Origin: MRBY01 sp943371005
GTDB taxonomy: Bacteria > Cyanobacteriota > Cyanobacteriia > Cyanobacteriales > MRBY01
Direction: 5' to 3'
Length of the DNA stretch: 64,000 bases
Assembly (NCBI GenBank): GCA_943371005.1
Contig: CALRTB020000004.1
Coordinates: 205,795-269,794 of the forward strand
The stretch's first letter is position 1, and each line of letters begins with the position of its first letter. The notes under the pieces were generated by a model. It had not been told where the DNA came from. It did not search any database and saw nothing but the letters and a program-made list of their open reading frames with translations. Made by a program: the position numbers and the translations under genes. Positions 52,150 through 61,577 of this stretch are shown here, piece by piece.

Positions 52150-54171
52150 TTAATTAAAGCGGGGCGTCATACAGTAGGGACAATCTAGCCAATCCGGCTG
52201 CAATTCAGCATTACAAGTGGTACAAACAAGGCCCGTTTTTCGTTTCGCTTTGAGTTCTGCCTCAAGACCAGAATCTGTAAAGGTGACGCGATCTACCTCT
52301 TCAAAGGTAGTATGGCCTTCTTTGACCAATTCCAAACTGTAGGCCAAGATACTCAACATTCCCTCTTGCACCGCCACTTCTTTAATCATGTCCGTAGTGG
52401 CACCGCTGTTGATCAGCCGTTCAATTTCTTCGCTATTTTGCATAAACTCATAGACCCCCACCCGGCCTTTGTAGCCGCCGCCGCCACATTTGGGGCAGAG
52501 ACTGCCTGCCTCTTTGGCTATTTGAATCTGATCTGGCGTCAAGGTATTGGCCCGGTACACCGTTAAGGGACGGCGATCATTACTGGAAATGCCGTAGCGC
52601 GCCAGCTCTTCTACTGTGGGCTGATAGGGGATCCGACATTCGCCACAAACCCGTCGCATCAAGCGCTGGGCCAGGATCCCCAGCAGTGACCCGGAAATCA
52701 TAAAGGGTTCAACCCCCATCTCATCTAGGCGGGCGATCGCCCCCGGTGCATCATTGGTGTGGAGAGTGGTTAAAACCAAGTGTCCCGTTAAAGCCGCTTC
52801 AATGGCTGTTTTTGCCGTTTCCTTGTCCCGGGTTTCCCCCACAAGAATGACATCCGGATCCTGCCGCAAAAATGCCCGCAAAATTGACGCAAAATCCATC
52901 CCCTTTTCCCGGATGACCTGCACTTGGGTAATGCCCGGCAATGTGTATTCGATGGGATCTTCTGCTGTACTGATATTGACGCCCGGCTCGTTGCGCTCCG
53001 CCAGGATCGAATACAAAGTTGTGGATTTTCCTGACCCCGTGGGCCCCGTCACCAAAATTAGGCCAAAGGGCCGCTGGGCCATTTCCCGCACTTGGCCGAG
53101 AATATCCGGGTTGGTAATCAACAAATCTAGGCCTAGCTGGGTTGAAGAATTATCGAGAATTCGTAAAACAATTTTTTCGCCGTAGCGGCTGGGTAAACTA
53201 TTGACCCGAAAGTCCACCTTACGCCCCTTAAACATCCGCCGAATCCGGCCATCCTGAGGTAAGCGACGTTCTGCAATATCGAGATCAGCCATAATTTTGA
53301 ACCGGGCCGTCACCGCTGGCACAATGCGTTTTGGTAGTGGGTCAAATGCATATTGCAGCACCCCATCTTTGCGGAAGCGAATCCGCAGATCATTTTCCTG
53401 GGGTTCAATGTGAATATCCGAGGCACCCTCCTGGAGAGCTTTGAGTAAAACTTTATTGACGAGCTTAATGACCGGGGCAGAGCTAGCCTGATTCTCATTC
53501 ATCAGGTCAGCATTTTCTTCCGCCTGCTCATCTAGTTCCCCAGTCACCCCCAGGTCGAGATCTTCAATATCAACTGCTTTTCTCAGTTCTGCTGCTTCGG
53601 CGGCCTTGGCTGCTTGTTCTTGCTGTTGGATTTGAATCTGGACTTGCTCTTCTAAATAGCCATCTAGAACCTGGCGATAATCGTCTTCCGTGATCACAAT
53701 GCGTCGTAGCGTCAGATTTTGCAGGCGAAAGAGGCGGTTTAGATCATCTTGGGCTGCTAGGTTATCGGGTTCTACCATCGCCACAATGACTTCATCTTGC
53801 ACCCGACGAATCGGCAGGAGACGATGGCGGCGACATAATTCTACTGGCACTAGGGAGTTGATCAACTCTCCCATCTGGTCAATGTCAATCTTTTGAACTT
53901 CTGGATCAATGGAGTTGAGGCCATAGAGAATCTTCAGTTCAAAGAGATGATGCTTTTTGTATTGTCGAACTAGCTCAGGGGATAGGGCTTTCCCGGTTAA
54001 TTCTTCGACAATGGCTGTGAGGGGGCGTCCACTGCGCCGGGTTTCAACGAGGGCTTTTTCCATCTGTTGATGGTCTACAACTCCCTGTTGAATGAGCTTG
54101 TTGCCGAAAGGAGAGAAATCATTGCGGAGGGCAAGGGCTCTTGTCCGTTTTGGAAGGGAAGATTGGGTCAT
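52150..54171 (-). CDS. pilB: Type IV pilus extension ATPase PilB
   Basis: The 673-residue motor for pilus extension. N-terminal MshEN-like domains (1-170), a Glu/Gln-rich linker, then the ATPase with SDIHIEPQE (251-259), Walker A GPTGSGKST (376-384), Asp box AEDPIEYTLPG, VGETRDKETA and GHLVLTTLHTND. A CGEC...CPKC zinc site follows. An extra C-terminal Cys4 knuckle (Cys650, Cys653, Cys664, Cys667) is characteristic of cyanobacterial PilB1, where the C-terminus binds Hfq. Confidence 0.96.
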   Translation of the reverse strand: MTQSSLPKRTRALALRNDFSPFGNKLIQQGVVDHQQMEKALVETRRSGRPLTAIVEELTGKALSPELVRQYKKHHLFELKILYGLNSIDPEVQKIDIDQMGELINSLVPVELCRRHRLLPIRRVQDEVIVAMVEPDNLAAQDDLNRLFRLQNLTLRRIVITEDDYRQVLDGYLEEQVQIQIQQQEQAAKAAEAAELRKAVDIEDLDLGVTGELDEQAEENADLMNENQASSAPVIKLVNKVLLKALQEGASDIHIEPQENDLRIRFRKDGVLQYAFDPLPKRIVPAVTARFKIMADLDIAERRLPQDGRIRRMFKGRKVDFRVNSLPSRYGEKIVLRILDNSSTQLGLDLLITNPDILGQVREMAQRPFGLILVTGPTGSGKSTTLYSILAERNEPGVNISTAEDPIEYTLPGITQVQVIREKGMDFASILRAFLRQDPDVILVGETRDKETAKTAIEAALTGHLVLTTLHTNDAPGAIARLDEMGVEPFMISGSLLGILAQRLMRRVCGECRIPYQPTVEELARYGISSNDRRPLTVYRANTLTPDQIQIAKEAGSLCPKCGGGGYKGRVGVYEFMQNSEEIERLINSGATTDMIKEVAVQEGMLSILAYSLELVKEGHTTFEEVDRVTFTDSGLEAELKAKRKTGLVCTTCNAELQPDWLDCPYCMTPRFN

Positions 54172-54577
54172 AGGAAAAACCAGACAGCATTGGCAAATGA
54201 CGGCAGACTAGGCAAAAAAGAAAAGCGGGATAGTGATTGAAAATATGATTATTCGTAGTTCAATGCTGAATGTAGCAGAAAGAATCTGCTTTTTGGGATC
54301 AAGGGGACTGGGGCTTAATAATGGCTGCTGTTTGTGTAGACTACAGTGCCAATACTGTTTCCTCCCAATATAGCGGTTGCTTGAAGTTTTGTTCTTTTTA
54401 CCTGGGAAAGACGGGATCCACGGGGGACAATGTTACATTTGGTAATGTTAAAAGATCTATATTTGATGTTTTTACTCTAGGTTAGGCGATCGCCCACCAA
54501 CACCACTAGGATAGAAACGACTAAAAACATCAATATAAACCCATAGCCAATCCTAAAAATAACTAGTTCAAGCAACC
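54172..54577. other. Divergent intergenic region pilB/grpE (406 bases)
   Basis: No credible gene. It must contain the promoters for pilB (minus) and grpE (plus). It holds a terminator-like hairpin at 54274-54294, a short ACATT-TGGT-AATGT repeat near 54435, and one HIP1 site near 54486. I see no CIRCE element, the usual HrcA target. Confidence 0.6.
54274..54294 (+). terminator. Terminator-like hairpin in the pilB/grpE gap
   Basis: AGCAGA (54274-54279) pairs with TCTGCT (54285-54290) across an AAGAA loop and is followed by T residues on the plus strand. No plus-strand gene precedes it, so it may end an antisense or small RNA, or be a structure in the pilB leader. Confidence 0.45.
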
Positions 54578-55327
54578 ATGGTAGAAGACGCGAAAAATCT
54601 TGATAGCCCAATTGATCCAGGAAGCACGCCCGAGTCTGTTTCCGACGAGGCCCCCGAGACAACCATCGAGTCTAACCTTGGGGAGGATGCCGCAACGATC
54701 GAAGCTCAAGTCGAAACAAACACCGATACAGCAGACCAAGCCCCTGACCAGGAAGCCGATGACACGCCCCTTGATGGTGCCGAACTAGAAGCTGTCATTG
54801 CCGCCCTCCAGCAGGAGGTCAGTACCCTGCGTCAACAGCTCAGTACCCAAAGTCAACAAACCGAAAATTTCAAAAGCCAATATATGCGGATCGCCGCCGA
54901 CTTTGAAAATTTCCGCAAACGCACCAGCAAAGAAAAAGAAGAAATGGAATTGCGCATCAAGTGCAATACCGTCAATGAAATCCTGGGGGCCGTTGACAAC
55001 TTTGAGCGGGCTAGACTGCAGATCAAGCCTTCCACCGATGGCGAAATGACGATTCACAAAAGCTATCAAGGAGTTTACAAACAACTTGTCGATGGCCTGA
55101 AAAAAATCGGCGTCTCTGCGATGCGCCCAGAGGGGGAAGAATTTGACCCCAATTTCCACGAAGCAATCTTCCAAGAACCCACCAGTGAGCATCCAGAAGG
55201 CACCGTGATTGAACAGGTTGTGCGTGGCTATCTCCTAGGAGATATGGTCTTGCGCCATGCCATGGTTAAGGTTGCTGCCGCCCCCGAAGAAACCCCCAAC
55301 GACGAAACTAGCACCAGCGAAAGTTAA
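54578..55327 (+). CDS. grpE: Nucleotide exchange factor GrpE
   Basis: 249 residues. A long acidic, Thr/Glu-rich N-terminal part, a coiled coil from about residue 70, then the GrpE core with YMRIAADFENFRKRT, the LGAVDNFERA region and a C-terminal beta-wing (GTVIEQVVRGYLLGDMVLRH). It releases ADP from DnaK. It heads the grpE-dnaK-dnaJ run. Confidence 0.97.
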   Translation: MVEDAKNLDSPIDPGSTPESVSDEAPETTIESNLGEDAATIEAQVETNTDTADQAPDQEADDTPLDGAELEAVIAALQQEVSTLRQQLSTQSQQTENFKSQYMRIAADFENFRKRTSKEKEEMELRIKCNTVNEILGAVDNFERARLQIKPSTDGEMTIHKSYQGVYKQLVDGLKKIGVSAMRPEGEEFDPNFHEAIFQEPTSEHPEGTVIEQVVRGYLLGDMVLRHAMVKVAAAPEETPNDETSTSES

Positions 55328-55348
55328 GGGTTAAAGGCAATTTTTGCG

Positions 55349-55390
55349 CTGGGGCCAATTAACATAAACTGTTGCAGTTCCTGGCCCCAG
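55349..55390 (+). promoter_or_regulatory. Nested hairpin in the dnaK leader
   Basis: CTGGGGCCA (55349-55357) pairs perfectly with TGGCCCCAG (55382-55390). Inside the loop a second hairpin AACTG-TTG-CAGTT (55367-55379) can form. It lies between grpE and dnaK, 53 bases before the dnaK ATG, and is not followed by a T run. It may control dnaK mRNA stability, processing or translation; the role is inferred. Confidence 0.55.
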
Positions 55391-55443
55391 ACAAAATCTT
55401 CAGTAGTATTGAAAAAATCCTTATAGTCTTCCGGCCGCGAACC

Positions 55444-57399
55444 ATGGGCAAAGTAATTGGCATCGATCTTGGCACTACCAATAGCTGTGTTTCTGTCCTT
55501 GAGGGCGGCAATCCCCTTGTGATCACCAACGCAGAAGGAGCACGCACCACACCCAGTATTGTTGGGTTTGGGAAAAGTGAGATTCGCCTTGTGGGTCAAT
55601 TGGCAAAACGCCAAAGCGTCACCAATGCCGAGAACACAGTTTATAGTATCAAGCGGTTCATTGGCCGTCGCTGGGATGATACGGAACAAGAACGCCGTCG
55701 AGTTCCCTACAAATGTGTCAAGGGAAAGGACAATACCGTTGATGTAGCGGTGCGGAAACAGGTTTTTACGCCCCAAGAAATTTCAGCCATGGTGCTCCAA
55801 AAGCTCAAGGCCGATGCAGAGGCATTTTTAGGTGAGGAGGTTTTTCAAGCGGTCATCACTGTGCCAGCCTACTTTACCGATGCCCAACGCCAAGCCACTA
55901 AAGATGCTGGGACGATCGCCGGCCTTGAGGTACTCCGAATCATTAATGAGCCTACGGCGGCGGCCCTTGCCTATGGCTTAGACAAACAGGATCAAGAGCA
56001 GTTCATCCTTGTGTTTGACCTTGGGGGCGGCACCTTCGATGTTTCGATCTTGCAGTTGGGGGATGGGGTGTTTGAGGTCAAAGCCACTTCTGGGAACAAT
56101 CAACTCGGTGGTGATGATTTCGACAATGCCATTGTGGAATGGATGGTCGAAAAGTTTCAGCAACTCGAAGGAATTGATCTAAGCAGCGATAAGATGGCCC
56201 TCCAACGGCTCCGGGAGGCGGCAGAAAAAGCCAAGATCGAGTTATCTAGCACGATTACGACGTCAATTAATTTGCCATTTATTACCGCGGATGACACTGG
56301 CCCTAAGCATTTTGAAATTGATTTGAGTCGCTCGAAGTTTGAGGAGCTAGTCAAAGATTATATTGAGGCGACCCTCCGGCCCGTCGAACAAGCTCTCAAA
56401 GATGCGGAATTAACGGTTGATAATATTGACCGGATTATTTTGGTGGGAGGCTCTACGCGCATTCCCGCAGTGCAACAGGCCATTCAGGGTTTTTTCCATG
56501 GCAAACAAATTGACCGCTCAGTGAATCCTGACGAGGCGATCGCCATTGGGGCTGCAATCCAAGCCGGTGTCCTGAATGGTGAAGTGAAAGACGTGCTTCT
56601 CCTTGATGTCACCCCCATTTCCCTCGGCATCGAAACCCTCGGCGAAGTCTTTACCAAAATCATTGACCGTAACACCACCCTCCCAACTAATAACTCCCAA
56701 GTTTTTTCCACCGCTACCGATGGCCAAACCTCCGTAGAGATCCACGTCTTGCAAGGTGAGCGGGCCCTTGCGAAAGACAATAAAAGTCTAGGGAAGTTCT
56801 TGCTTACAGGCATTCCCCCTGCTCCCCGGGGCTTACCTCAGATTGAAGTAAGCTTCGAAATTGACGTCAACGGTATTTTGCAAGTGTCCGCCCAGGATCG
56901 CGGCACCGGTAAAGAACAGGGCATTAAAATCACCAATACCGGTGGCCTTGACCCCGCTGAAATTGAAGCAATGCGCGCCGAAGCCGCAAAATATGCAGAA
57001 CAAGACCGCCAGCGTCTCGAGGTAGTTGACCTCCAAAACCAAGCCGATAGCCTCTTCTATAGCCTAGATGCCACCCTGCGGGAAAATAGTGAATTGCTCA
57101 CCAACGAAGTAAAAACCCAACTGATCCAAAAACGTGCTGTTCTAGAACAATCCTTTACCGATCGTTCCTTCTCTAGTGCTGAAATTCGCCGCCTACTCGA
57201 AGACTTTAAGACGGCACTCTTGGCCATTGGCTCAAAACTCTATGACCGTGAAGGCGATACACCGATTTATCAGCCCATCTCAGTGGTTCCCATGCCAGAT
57301 ACCGCTGGCAATGACTTGGTCGAATTTCCCACCGAGGCCGGCGTGGTCGTCGAAAATGGCGAAGGAAATATCACTGGGGATTATGAAGCAATTGACTGA
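55444..57399 (+). CDS. dnaK: Molecular chaperone DnaK
   Basis: 651-residue Hsp70 from ATG 55444 (MGKVIGIDLGTTNSCVSVLE); an in-frame ATG upstream adds 24 unlike residues. Phosphate loops IDLGTTNS and FDLGGGTFDVSIL, the IINEPTAAALAYG signature and VGGSTRIPAVQ are present, followed by the substrate-binding domain. It is the DnaK2-like housekeeping type. The C-terminus is acidic and lacks EEVD. It works with GrpE (upstream) and DnaJ (downstream). Confidence 0.97.
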   Translation: MGKVIGIDLGTTNSCVSVLEGGNPLVITNAEGARTTPSIVGFGKSEIRLVGQLAKRQSVTNAENTVYSIKRFIGRRWDDTEQERRRVPYKCVKGKDNTVDVAVRKQVFTPQEISAMVLQKLKADAEAFLGEEVFQAVITVPAYFTDAQRQATKDAGTIAGLEVLRIINEPTAAALAYGLDKQDQEQFILVFDLGGGTFDVSILQLGDGVFEVKATSGNNQLGGDDFDNAIVEWMVEKFQQLEGIDLSSDKMALQRLREAAEKAKIELSSTITTSINLPFITADDTGPKHFEIDLSRSKFEELVKDYIEATLRPVEQALKDAELTVDNIDRIILVGGSTRIPAVQQAIQGFFHGKQIDRSVNPDEAIAIGAAIQAGVLNGEVKDVLLLDVTPISLGIETLGEVFTKIIDRNTTLPTNNSQVFSTATDGQTSVEIHVLQGERALAKDNKSLGKFLLTGIPPAPRGLPQIEVSFEIDVNGILQVSAQDRGTGKEQGIKITNTGGLDPAEIEAMRAEAAKYAEQDRQRLEVVDLQNQADSLFYSLDATLRENSELLTNEVKTQLIQKRAVLEQSFTDRSFSSAEIRRLLEDFKTALLAIGSKLYDREGDTPIYQPISVVPMPDTAGNDLVEFPTEAGVVVENGEGNITGDYEAID

Positions 57400-57520
57400 T
57401 TGAGTTGTGGCTAAACCTTGACCCAGATAACACATCTATTCCCCATAACACTTTTCAGGTTTTCCCAGTTCAAGTTAAGATTGGTAAAGGCTAGATTGTG
57501 CTCGTTATTAGAAAAGGTTT

Positions 57521-58657
57521 ATGGCAGGCGACTTTTACGAAATTCTTGGTGTCTCCCGTGATTGTGGGAAAGATGAACTCAAGCGGGCTTATCGTCGTCT
57601 AGCTCGTCAATATCACCCAGATGTGAATAAAGATCCTGGGGCCGAAGAAAAATTCAAAGAAATTAACCGCGCCTACGAAGTTCTCTCGGAACCAGAAACC
57701 CGGGCCCGCTATGATCGCTTCGGTGAAGCTGGGGTCTCTGGAGCGGGTGCTGCTGGGGCTGACTACGGCGACATGGGTGGCTTTGCTGATATTTTTGAGA
57801 CAATTTTCAGCGGTTTTGGTGGTATGGGGACTGGTGCCACCGGGGGCGGTCGCCGACGCAGTGGGCCAATGCGGGGTGATGACCTCCGCCTAGACCTAAA
57901 GCTCGACTTTAAAGAAGCAATTTTTGGGGGAGAAAAGGAAATCCGTATTCCCCACCTAGAGACCTGTAAAACCTGTAGTGGCTCCGGGGCAAAGGCTGGC
58001 ACTTCGGCAAACACCTGCGGCACCTGTAACGGTACCGGCCAAGTCCGACGGGCGACCCGCACCCCTTTTGGTAGTTTTGCCCAGGTTTCTGTTTGTCCGA
58101 CCTGTAACGGGGAAGGGCAAGTAATCGCCGACAAATGTGAATCCTGCGGTGGTGCTGGTCGGAAGCAGGAGACGAAAAAGCTCAAAATCACGATTCCAGC
58201 CGGGGTTGATAGTGGCACTCGGTTACGGGTATCACGGGAAGGGGATGCTGGGGTGAAAGGTGGCCCACCTGGGGATCTCTACGTTTACTTGGCCGTTAAT
58301 ACTGATAAAGAGTTCCGCCGGGATGGCACGAATATTCTCTCGGAGATTGAAATTAGCTATCTCCAGGCGATCCTTGGGGATACCGTGAAGGTAAAAACCG
58401 TTGACGGCACAGAAGATTTGACCATTCCAGCGGGCTTACAGCCCAACAAAGTCCTCACTTTGGAAGGCAAAGGGGTGCCTAAACTGGGTAATCCGGTGAG
58501 TCGTGGCGATCATTTGATTACGGTAAAAGTTGTGATTCCAACAAAAGTAAGTCGGGAAGAGAAAGAACTGCTCCACCAACTGGCAAAGTTAAAGGGTACA
58601 GAACATAGTAAAGGTGGCTTTGAAGGGTTGTTGGGGAACCTATTCCATAACAAATGA
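57521..58657 (+). CDS. dnaJ: Chaperone protein DnaJ
   Basis: 378 residues, type I Hsp40. J-domain with HPD at 32-34, a Gly-rich linker (GFGGMGTGATGGGRR), four CxxCxGxG zinc repeats starting CKTCSGSG, and the C-terminal client-binding domains. It stimulates the DnaK ATPase. Its stop overlaps the start of tusA as ATGA. Confidence 0.97.
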   Translation: MAGDFYEILGVSRDCGKDELKRAYRRLARQYHPDVNKDPGAEEKFKEINRAYEVLSEPETRARYDRFGEAGVSGAGAAGADYGDMGGFADIFETIFSGFGGMGTGATGGGRRRSGPMRGDDLRLDLKLDFKEAIFGGEKEIRIPHLETCKTCSGSGAKAGTSANTCGTCNGTGQVRRATRTPFGSFAQVSVCPTCNGEGQVIADKCESCGGAGRKQETKKLKITIPAGVDSGTRLRVSREGDAGVKGGPPGDLYVYLAVNTDKEFRRDGTNILSEIEISYLQAILGDTVKVKTVDGTEDLTIPAGLQPNKVLTLEGKGVPKLGNPVSRGDHLITVKVVIPTKVSREEKELLHQLAKLKGTEHSKGGFEGLLGNLFHNK

Positions 58658-58908
58658 GCAATTCGCAAACATTACAGGCAGACGCACGGTTAGATTTGCG
58701 GGGGACTCCCTGCCCGATTAATTTTGTACGTACGAAATTACAACTCAAAAAAATGGCCCCCAATGCCCTACTAGAAGTGTGGCTGGATGCGGGGGAACCC
58801 ATGGAGCAGGTGCCGGATAGTTTGACCATGGAAGGATATTTGGTAGAGAAGGCGATCGCCCAACCGGAGGGCCATTACGCATTATGGGTCCGTTGTCCGG
58901 CGACATGA
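58654..58908 (+). CDS. tusA: TusA-family sulfurtransferase
   Basis: 84 residues with the TusA/SirA fold. The conserved start LDLRGTPCPIN has the persulfide cysteine Cys20 in CP, followed by a VRTKLQLKKM helix. TusA relatives carry sulfur for tRNA thiolation and cofactors. ATGA overlaps join it to dnaJ on one side and rsgA on the other, so the three are translationally coupled. Confidence 0.88.
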   Translation: MSNSQTLQADARLDLRGTPCPINFVRTKLQLKKMAPNALLEVWLDAGEPMEQVPDSLTMEGYLVEKAIAQPEGHYALWVRCPAT

Positions 58909-59981
58909 GTGGCGGAGCAACTCCAGGGAACCTTCAGGGAACCGTAACGGCGGTTCAGGCGAACTTCTACCATGTGCAGCTCCAAGCTGGGGCAGGGCAT
59001 TTGCTTTGTACACGGCGAGCCCGCTTAAAAAAAATTGGTCAACGGGTCATGGTGGGAGACCAAGTCATCGTTGAGGAAGCAGATTTTCAAGACAGACGGG
59101 GGGCGATCGCCCAGGTTTTATCCCGCCGCACTGTTTTAGATCGACCCCCTGTGGCCAATGCTGACCAACTCTTACTGGTGTTTGCCCTAGCAGAACCATC
59201 CCTTGACCCCTGGCAACTGAGTCGCTTCTTGATCAAAGCAGAGTCAACGGGATTGCCATTATTACTCGGTCTTAATAAGCAGGATTTGCTCTCCACAACA
59301 GAACAACAGACCTGGGTCGAACGCTTACAACAATGGGGTTATCGGGCTGTCTTTTTTAGTGTGCTCCAGGATGCTGGTGTTGCCGCCCTAGAAGCCAGTC
59401 TCAAGGATAAAATCACCGTAGTGGCTGGGCCTTCGGGGGTGGGTAAATCAAGTCTCATCAATCGCTTAATTCCCCAGGTGGCGCTACGGGTGGGAGAAGT
59501 CTCAGGTAAATTACAGCGGGGGCGACACACAACCCGCCATGTGGAATTATTTCCGCTGCCCCAGGGGGGACTCTTGGCGGATAGCCCTGGGTTTAATCAG
59601 CCGGATTGGTCGGTACTCCCCCAAGATTTGGGGGCTTATTTCCCGGAGATTCGCGCCCAACTCAAGGAAGAAAACTGCCAGTTCAAGGATTGTCTACATT
59701 TACAGGAACCCAACTGTGCGGTGGGGCGGGATTGGGAGCGCTATGAAATCTATGAAAAATTTCTTGAAGAGGCGATCGCCTACCGTGAAGCCCAGCAACA
59801 GCAACGGGATGAAGAAGATCACCTCAAGGTCAAAATCACAGCAGCAGGGAAACAAATCCAGGAACCGAAATTAGCGACCAAAAAATATCGAAGGACGTCC
59901 CGGCGGGAGCGGCACCAAAATTTAAAAGATTTATACGAGAAGCAATCCCTCGATGAGTTGTATGGCGATGACGACGGCTAG
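58905..59981 (+). CDS. rsgA: Small ribosomal subunit biogenesis GTPase RsgA
   Basis: 358 residues from ATG 58905, whose codon overlaps the tusA stop; an ATG seven codons upstream is also open. N-terminal OB-fold, then a circularly permuted GTPase: NKQD (124-127) comes before GPSGVGKSS (175-183) and DSPG. A zinc knuckle with Cys and His (ENCQFKDCLHLQEPNCAV) follows. It matures the 30S subunit. Confidence 0.95.
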   Translation: MSGGATPGNLQGTVTAVQANFYHVQLQAGAGHLLCTRRARLKKIGQRVMVGDQVIVEEADFQDRRGAIAQVLSRRTVLDRPPVANADQLLLVFALAEPSLDPWQLSRFLIKAESTGLPLLLGLNKQDLLSTTEQQTWVERLQQWGYRAVFFSVLQDAGVAALEASLKDKITVVAGPSGVGKSSLINRLIPQVALRVGEVSGKLQRGRHTTRHVELFPLPQGGLLADSPGFNQPDWSVLPQDLGAYFPEIRAQLKEENCQFKDCLHLQEPNCAVGRDWERYEIYEKFLEEAIAYREAQQQQRDEEDHLKVKITAAGKQIQEPKLATKKYRRTSRRERHQNLKDLYEKQSLDELYGDDDG

Positions 59982-60027
59982 ATCTCTTTTACAATAAACA
60001 GTTACACAATACTGAGGTTGATGGTTC

Positions 60028-61416
60028 ATGGCGGCAGTGTGGCAGCAGATTCTCTTTTTGCGCTTTCCCTTTGAGCCTTGGTTACGGGCCAGTGTGAGTT
60101 ACCGGATATTCGGACTTTTGCAGGCCTGGCGGGGCGGCAGTTGGCTATTGCAATGGGCAGAGCCCTTAGGAGCCATGATTCTCTGCGTATTGCTGGTGGC
60201 AGCGCCCTTTGTCTCGACAACGTTAATCGGGTTTTTGCTGTTGGCTTGTGCGGGTTATTGGCTTTTACTGAGTCTGTCTGATCTGCCTCTGGGACGGGTG
60301 ACGGGGATTCATCTTTTGGTTGCGCTGTATGGGGGCATTGCGGCGATCGCCACGGTCTTGTCGCCGGTTAAGGGGGCCGCTCTGTCTGGGTTGGTTCAGT
60401 TATTGCTATATCTAGTTTTCTTTGCGTTTTGTGCGCGGGTACTGCGATCGCCCAAAATTCTCGCGGCGGTCATTTGGGTGTATTTAATGGTGTCTCTGGT
60501 GGTGAGTGGCTACGGCATTCGTCAGGAATTTTTTGGGGTAGAACAGTTGGCCACCTGGAACGATCCCTTGTCGGAGTTTGCCAATGACACTAGGGTCTAT
60601 AGCTATTTAGGGAATCCGAACCTCCTGGCGGGTTATCTCCTGGGGGCGATCGCCTTTAGTGGCGTAGCGATGCTAATTTGGCGCACCAAGATCCAGAAAA
60701 CTTTAGCCGCGGTCATGTTTGTGACCAATGGAGCCTGCCTATTTTTGACCGATAGTCGGGGGGGCTGGCTAGCCATGGTAGGGGCTGCCGTTGTGGGGGG
60801 ATTATTGCTCTACAGTTGGTATGGCGATCGCCTCAGTCCTTTTTGGCGCAAATGGTTGCTGCCCCTGTGTTTTGGTTTTGGGGCGGGACTAATCCTGATT
60901 GCGGTATTGGGCGTTGATGCCATTCGCCTGCGGTTGTTGAGTATTTTTTCTTGGCGGGGAGATAGTAGTAATAATTTTCGGATTAATGTGTGGTTGGCGG
61001 TGCTGCGGATGATTGGCGATCGCCCACTGTTGGGGATTGGGCCAGGCCATGACGCCTTTAATGCGGTGTATCCCCAGTATATGGAAAGTCGTTTTTCTGC
61101 CCTGAGTGCCTATTCTATTTTCTTGGAGACGGCTGTGGAAACGGGTTTATTGGGTTTAACAACGTTTGTGTGGTTGCTGATCAATATCTTTAGCCAAGCT
61201 TTACAAAGCCTTAAAGACTTTCAGTCCCGGCATAAAATAGAAGGGCTATGGTTAGTTGGGGCGATCGCCGCTATGACAGGACTGTTGATCCAAGGTCTCT
61301 TTGATACTGTTTGGTATCGTCCCCAGGTCAATACCCTCTGGTGGTTGATGGTGGGCATTATTGCGGCCCAGATCCCCCAGCCCCAACCCACCGAAAGAAA
61401 TAACGCCAACCCTTAA
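60028..61416 (+). CDS. ictB: IctB, putative bicarbonate-related membrane protein (O-antigen ligase fold)
   Basis: 462 residues with about ten membrane helices. IctB was proposed as an inorganic-carbon transport factor, though the fold belongs to the O-antigen ligase/Wzy family. Seen: YLGNPNLLAGYLLG, TDSRGGWLAMVGA and GIGPGHDAFNAVYPQYMESR, typical of the IctB/Wzy ligase domain. The true activity is debated. It follows rsgA by 46 bases. Confidence 0.88.
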   Translation: MAAVWQQILFLRFPFEPWLRASVSYRIFGLLQAWRGGSWLLQWAEPLGAMILCVLLVAAPFVSTTLIGFLLLACAGYWLLLSLSDLPLGRVTGIHLLVALYGGIAAIATVLSPVKGAALSGLVQLLLYLVFFAFCARVLRSPKILAAVIWVYLMVSLVVSGYGIRQEFFGVEQLATWNDPLSEFANDTRVYSYLGNPNLLAGYLLGAIAFSGVAMLIWRTKIQKTLAAVMFVTNGACLFLTDSRGGWLAMVGAAVVGGLLLYSWYGDRLSPFWRKWLLPLCFGFGAGLILIAVLGVDAIRLRLLSIFSWRGDSSNNFRINVWLAVLRMIGDRPLLGIGPGHDAFNAVYPQYMESRFSALSAYSIFLETAVETGLLGLTTFVWLLINIFSQALQSLKDFQSRHKIEGLWLVGAIAAMTGLLIQGLFDTVWYRPQVNTLWWLMVGIIAAQIPQPQPTERNNANP

Positions 61417-61577
61417 TGTAAATTTTTTCTGGCTGAGCGACCGGGAGACTTTTTGTTTAATGGTGTCAGTGTGCGGCCTAAAAGTTTGATCGGCATCTGC
61501 GCTTTGGAGAGGAGCGGTCTGACTTTTTATTCCATTTTATTTCAATCATCTCCTGCCCTGAGGTTTGCAATTTTGTC

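Noticed and set aside
54172..54577. CIRCE heat-shock operator upstream of grpE
   Set aside because: I looked for the TTAGCACTC/GAGTGCTAA repeat and did not find it; only weaker AT-rich repeats are there.
54477..54584. Short minus-strand frame encoding a hydrophobic stretch (FILMFLVVSILVVLVGDRLT end)
   Set aside because: There is no suitable start with a ribosome binding site close to the hydrophobic part, and it lies in the grpE leader. It could be a tiny membrane peptide, but support is too weak.
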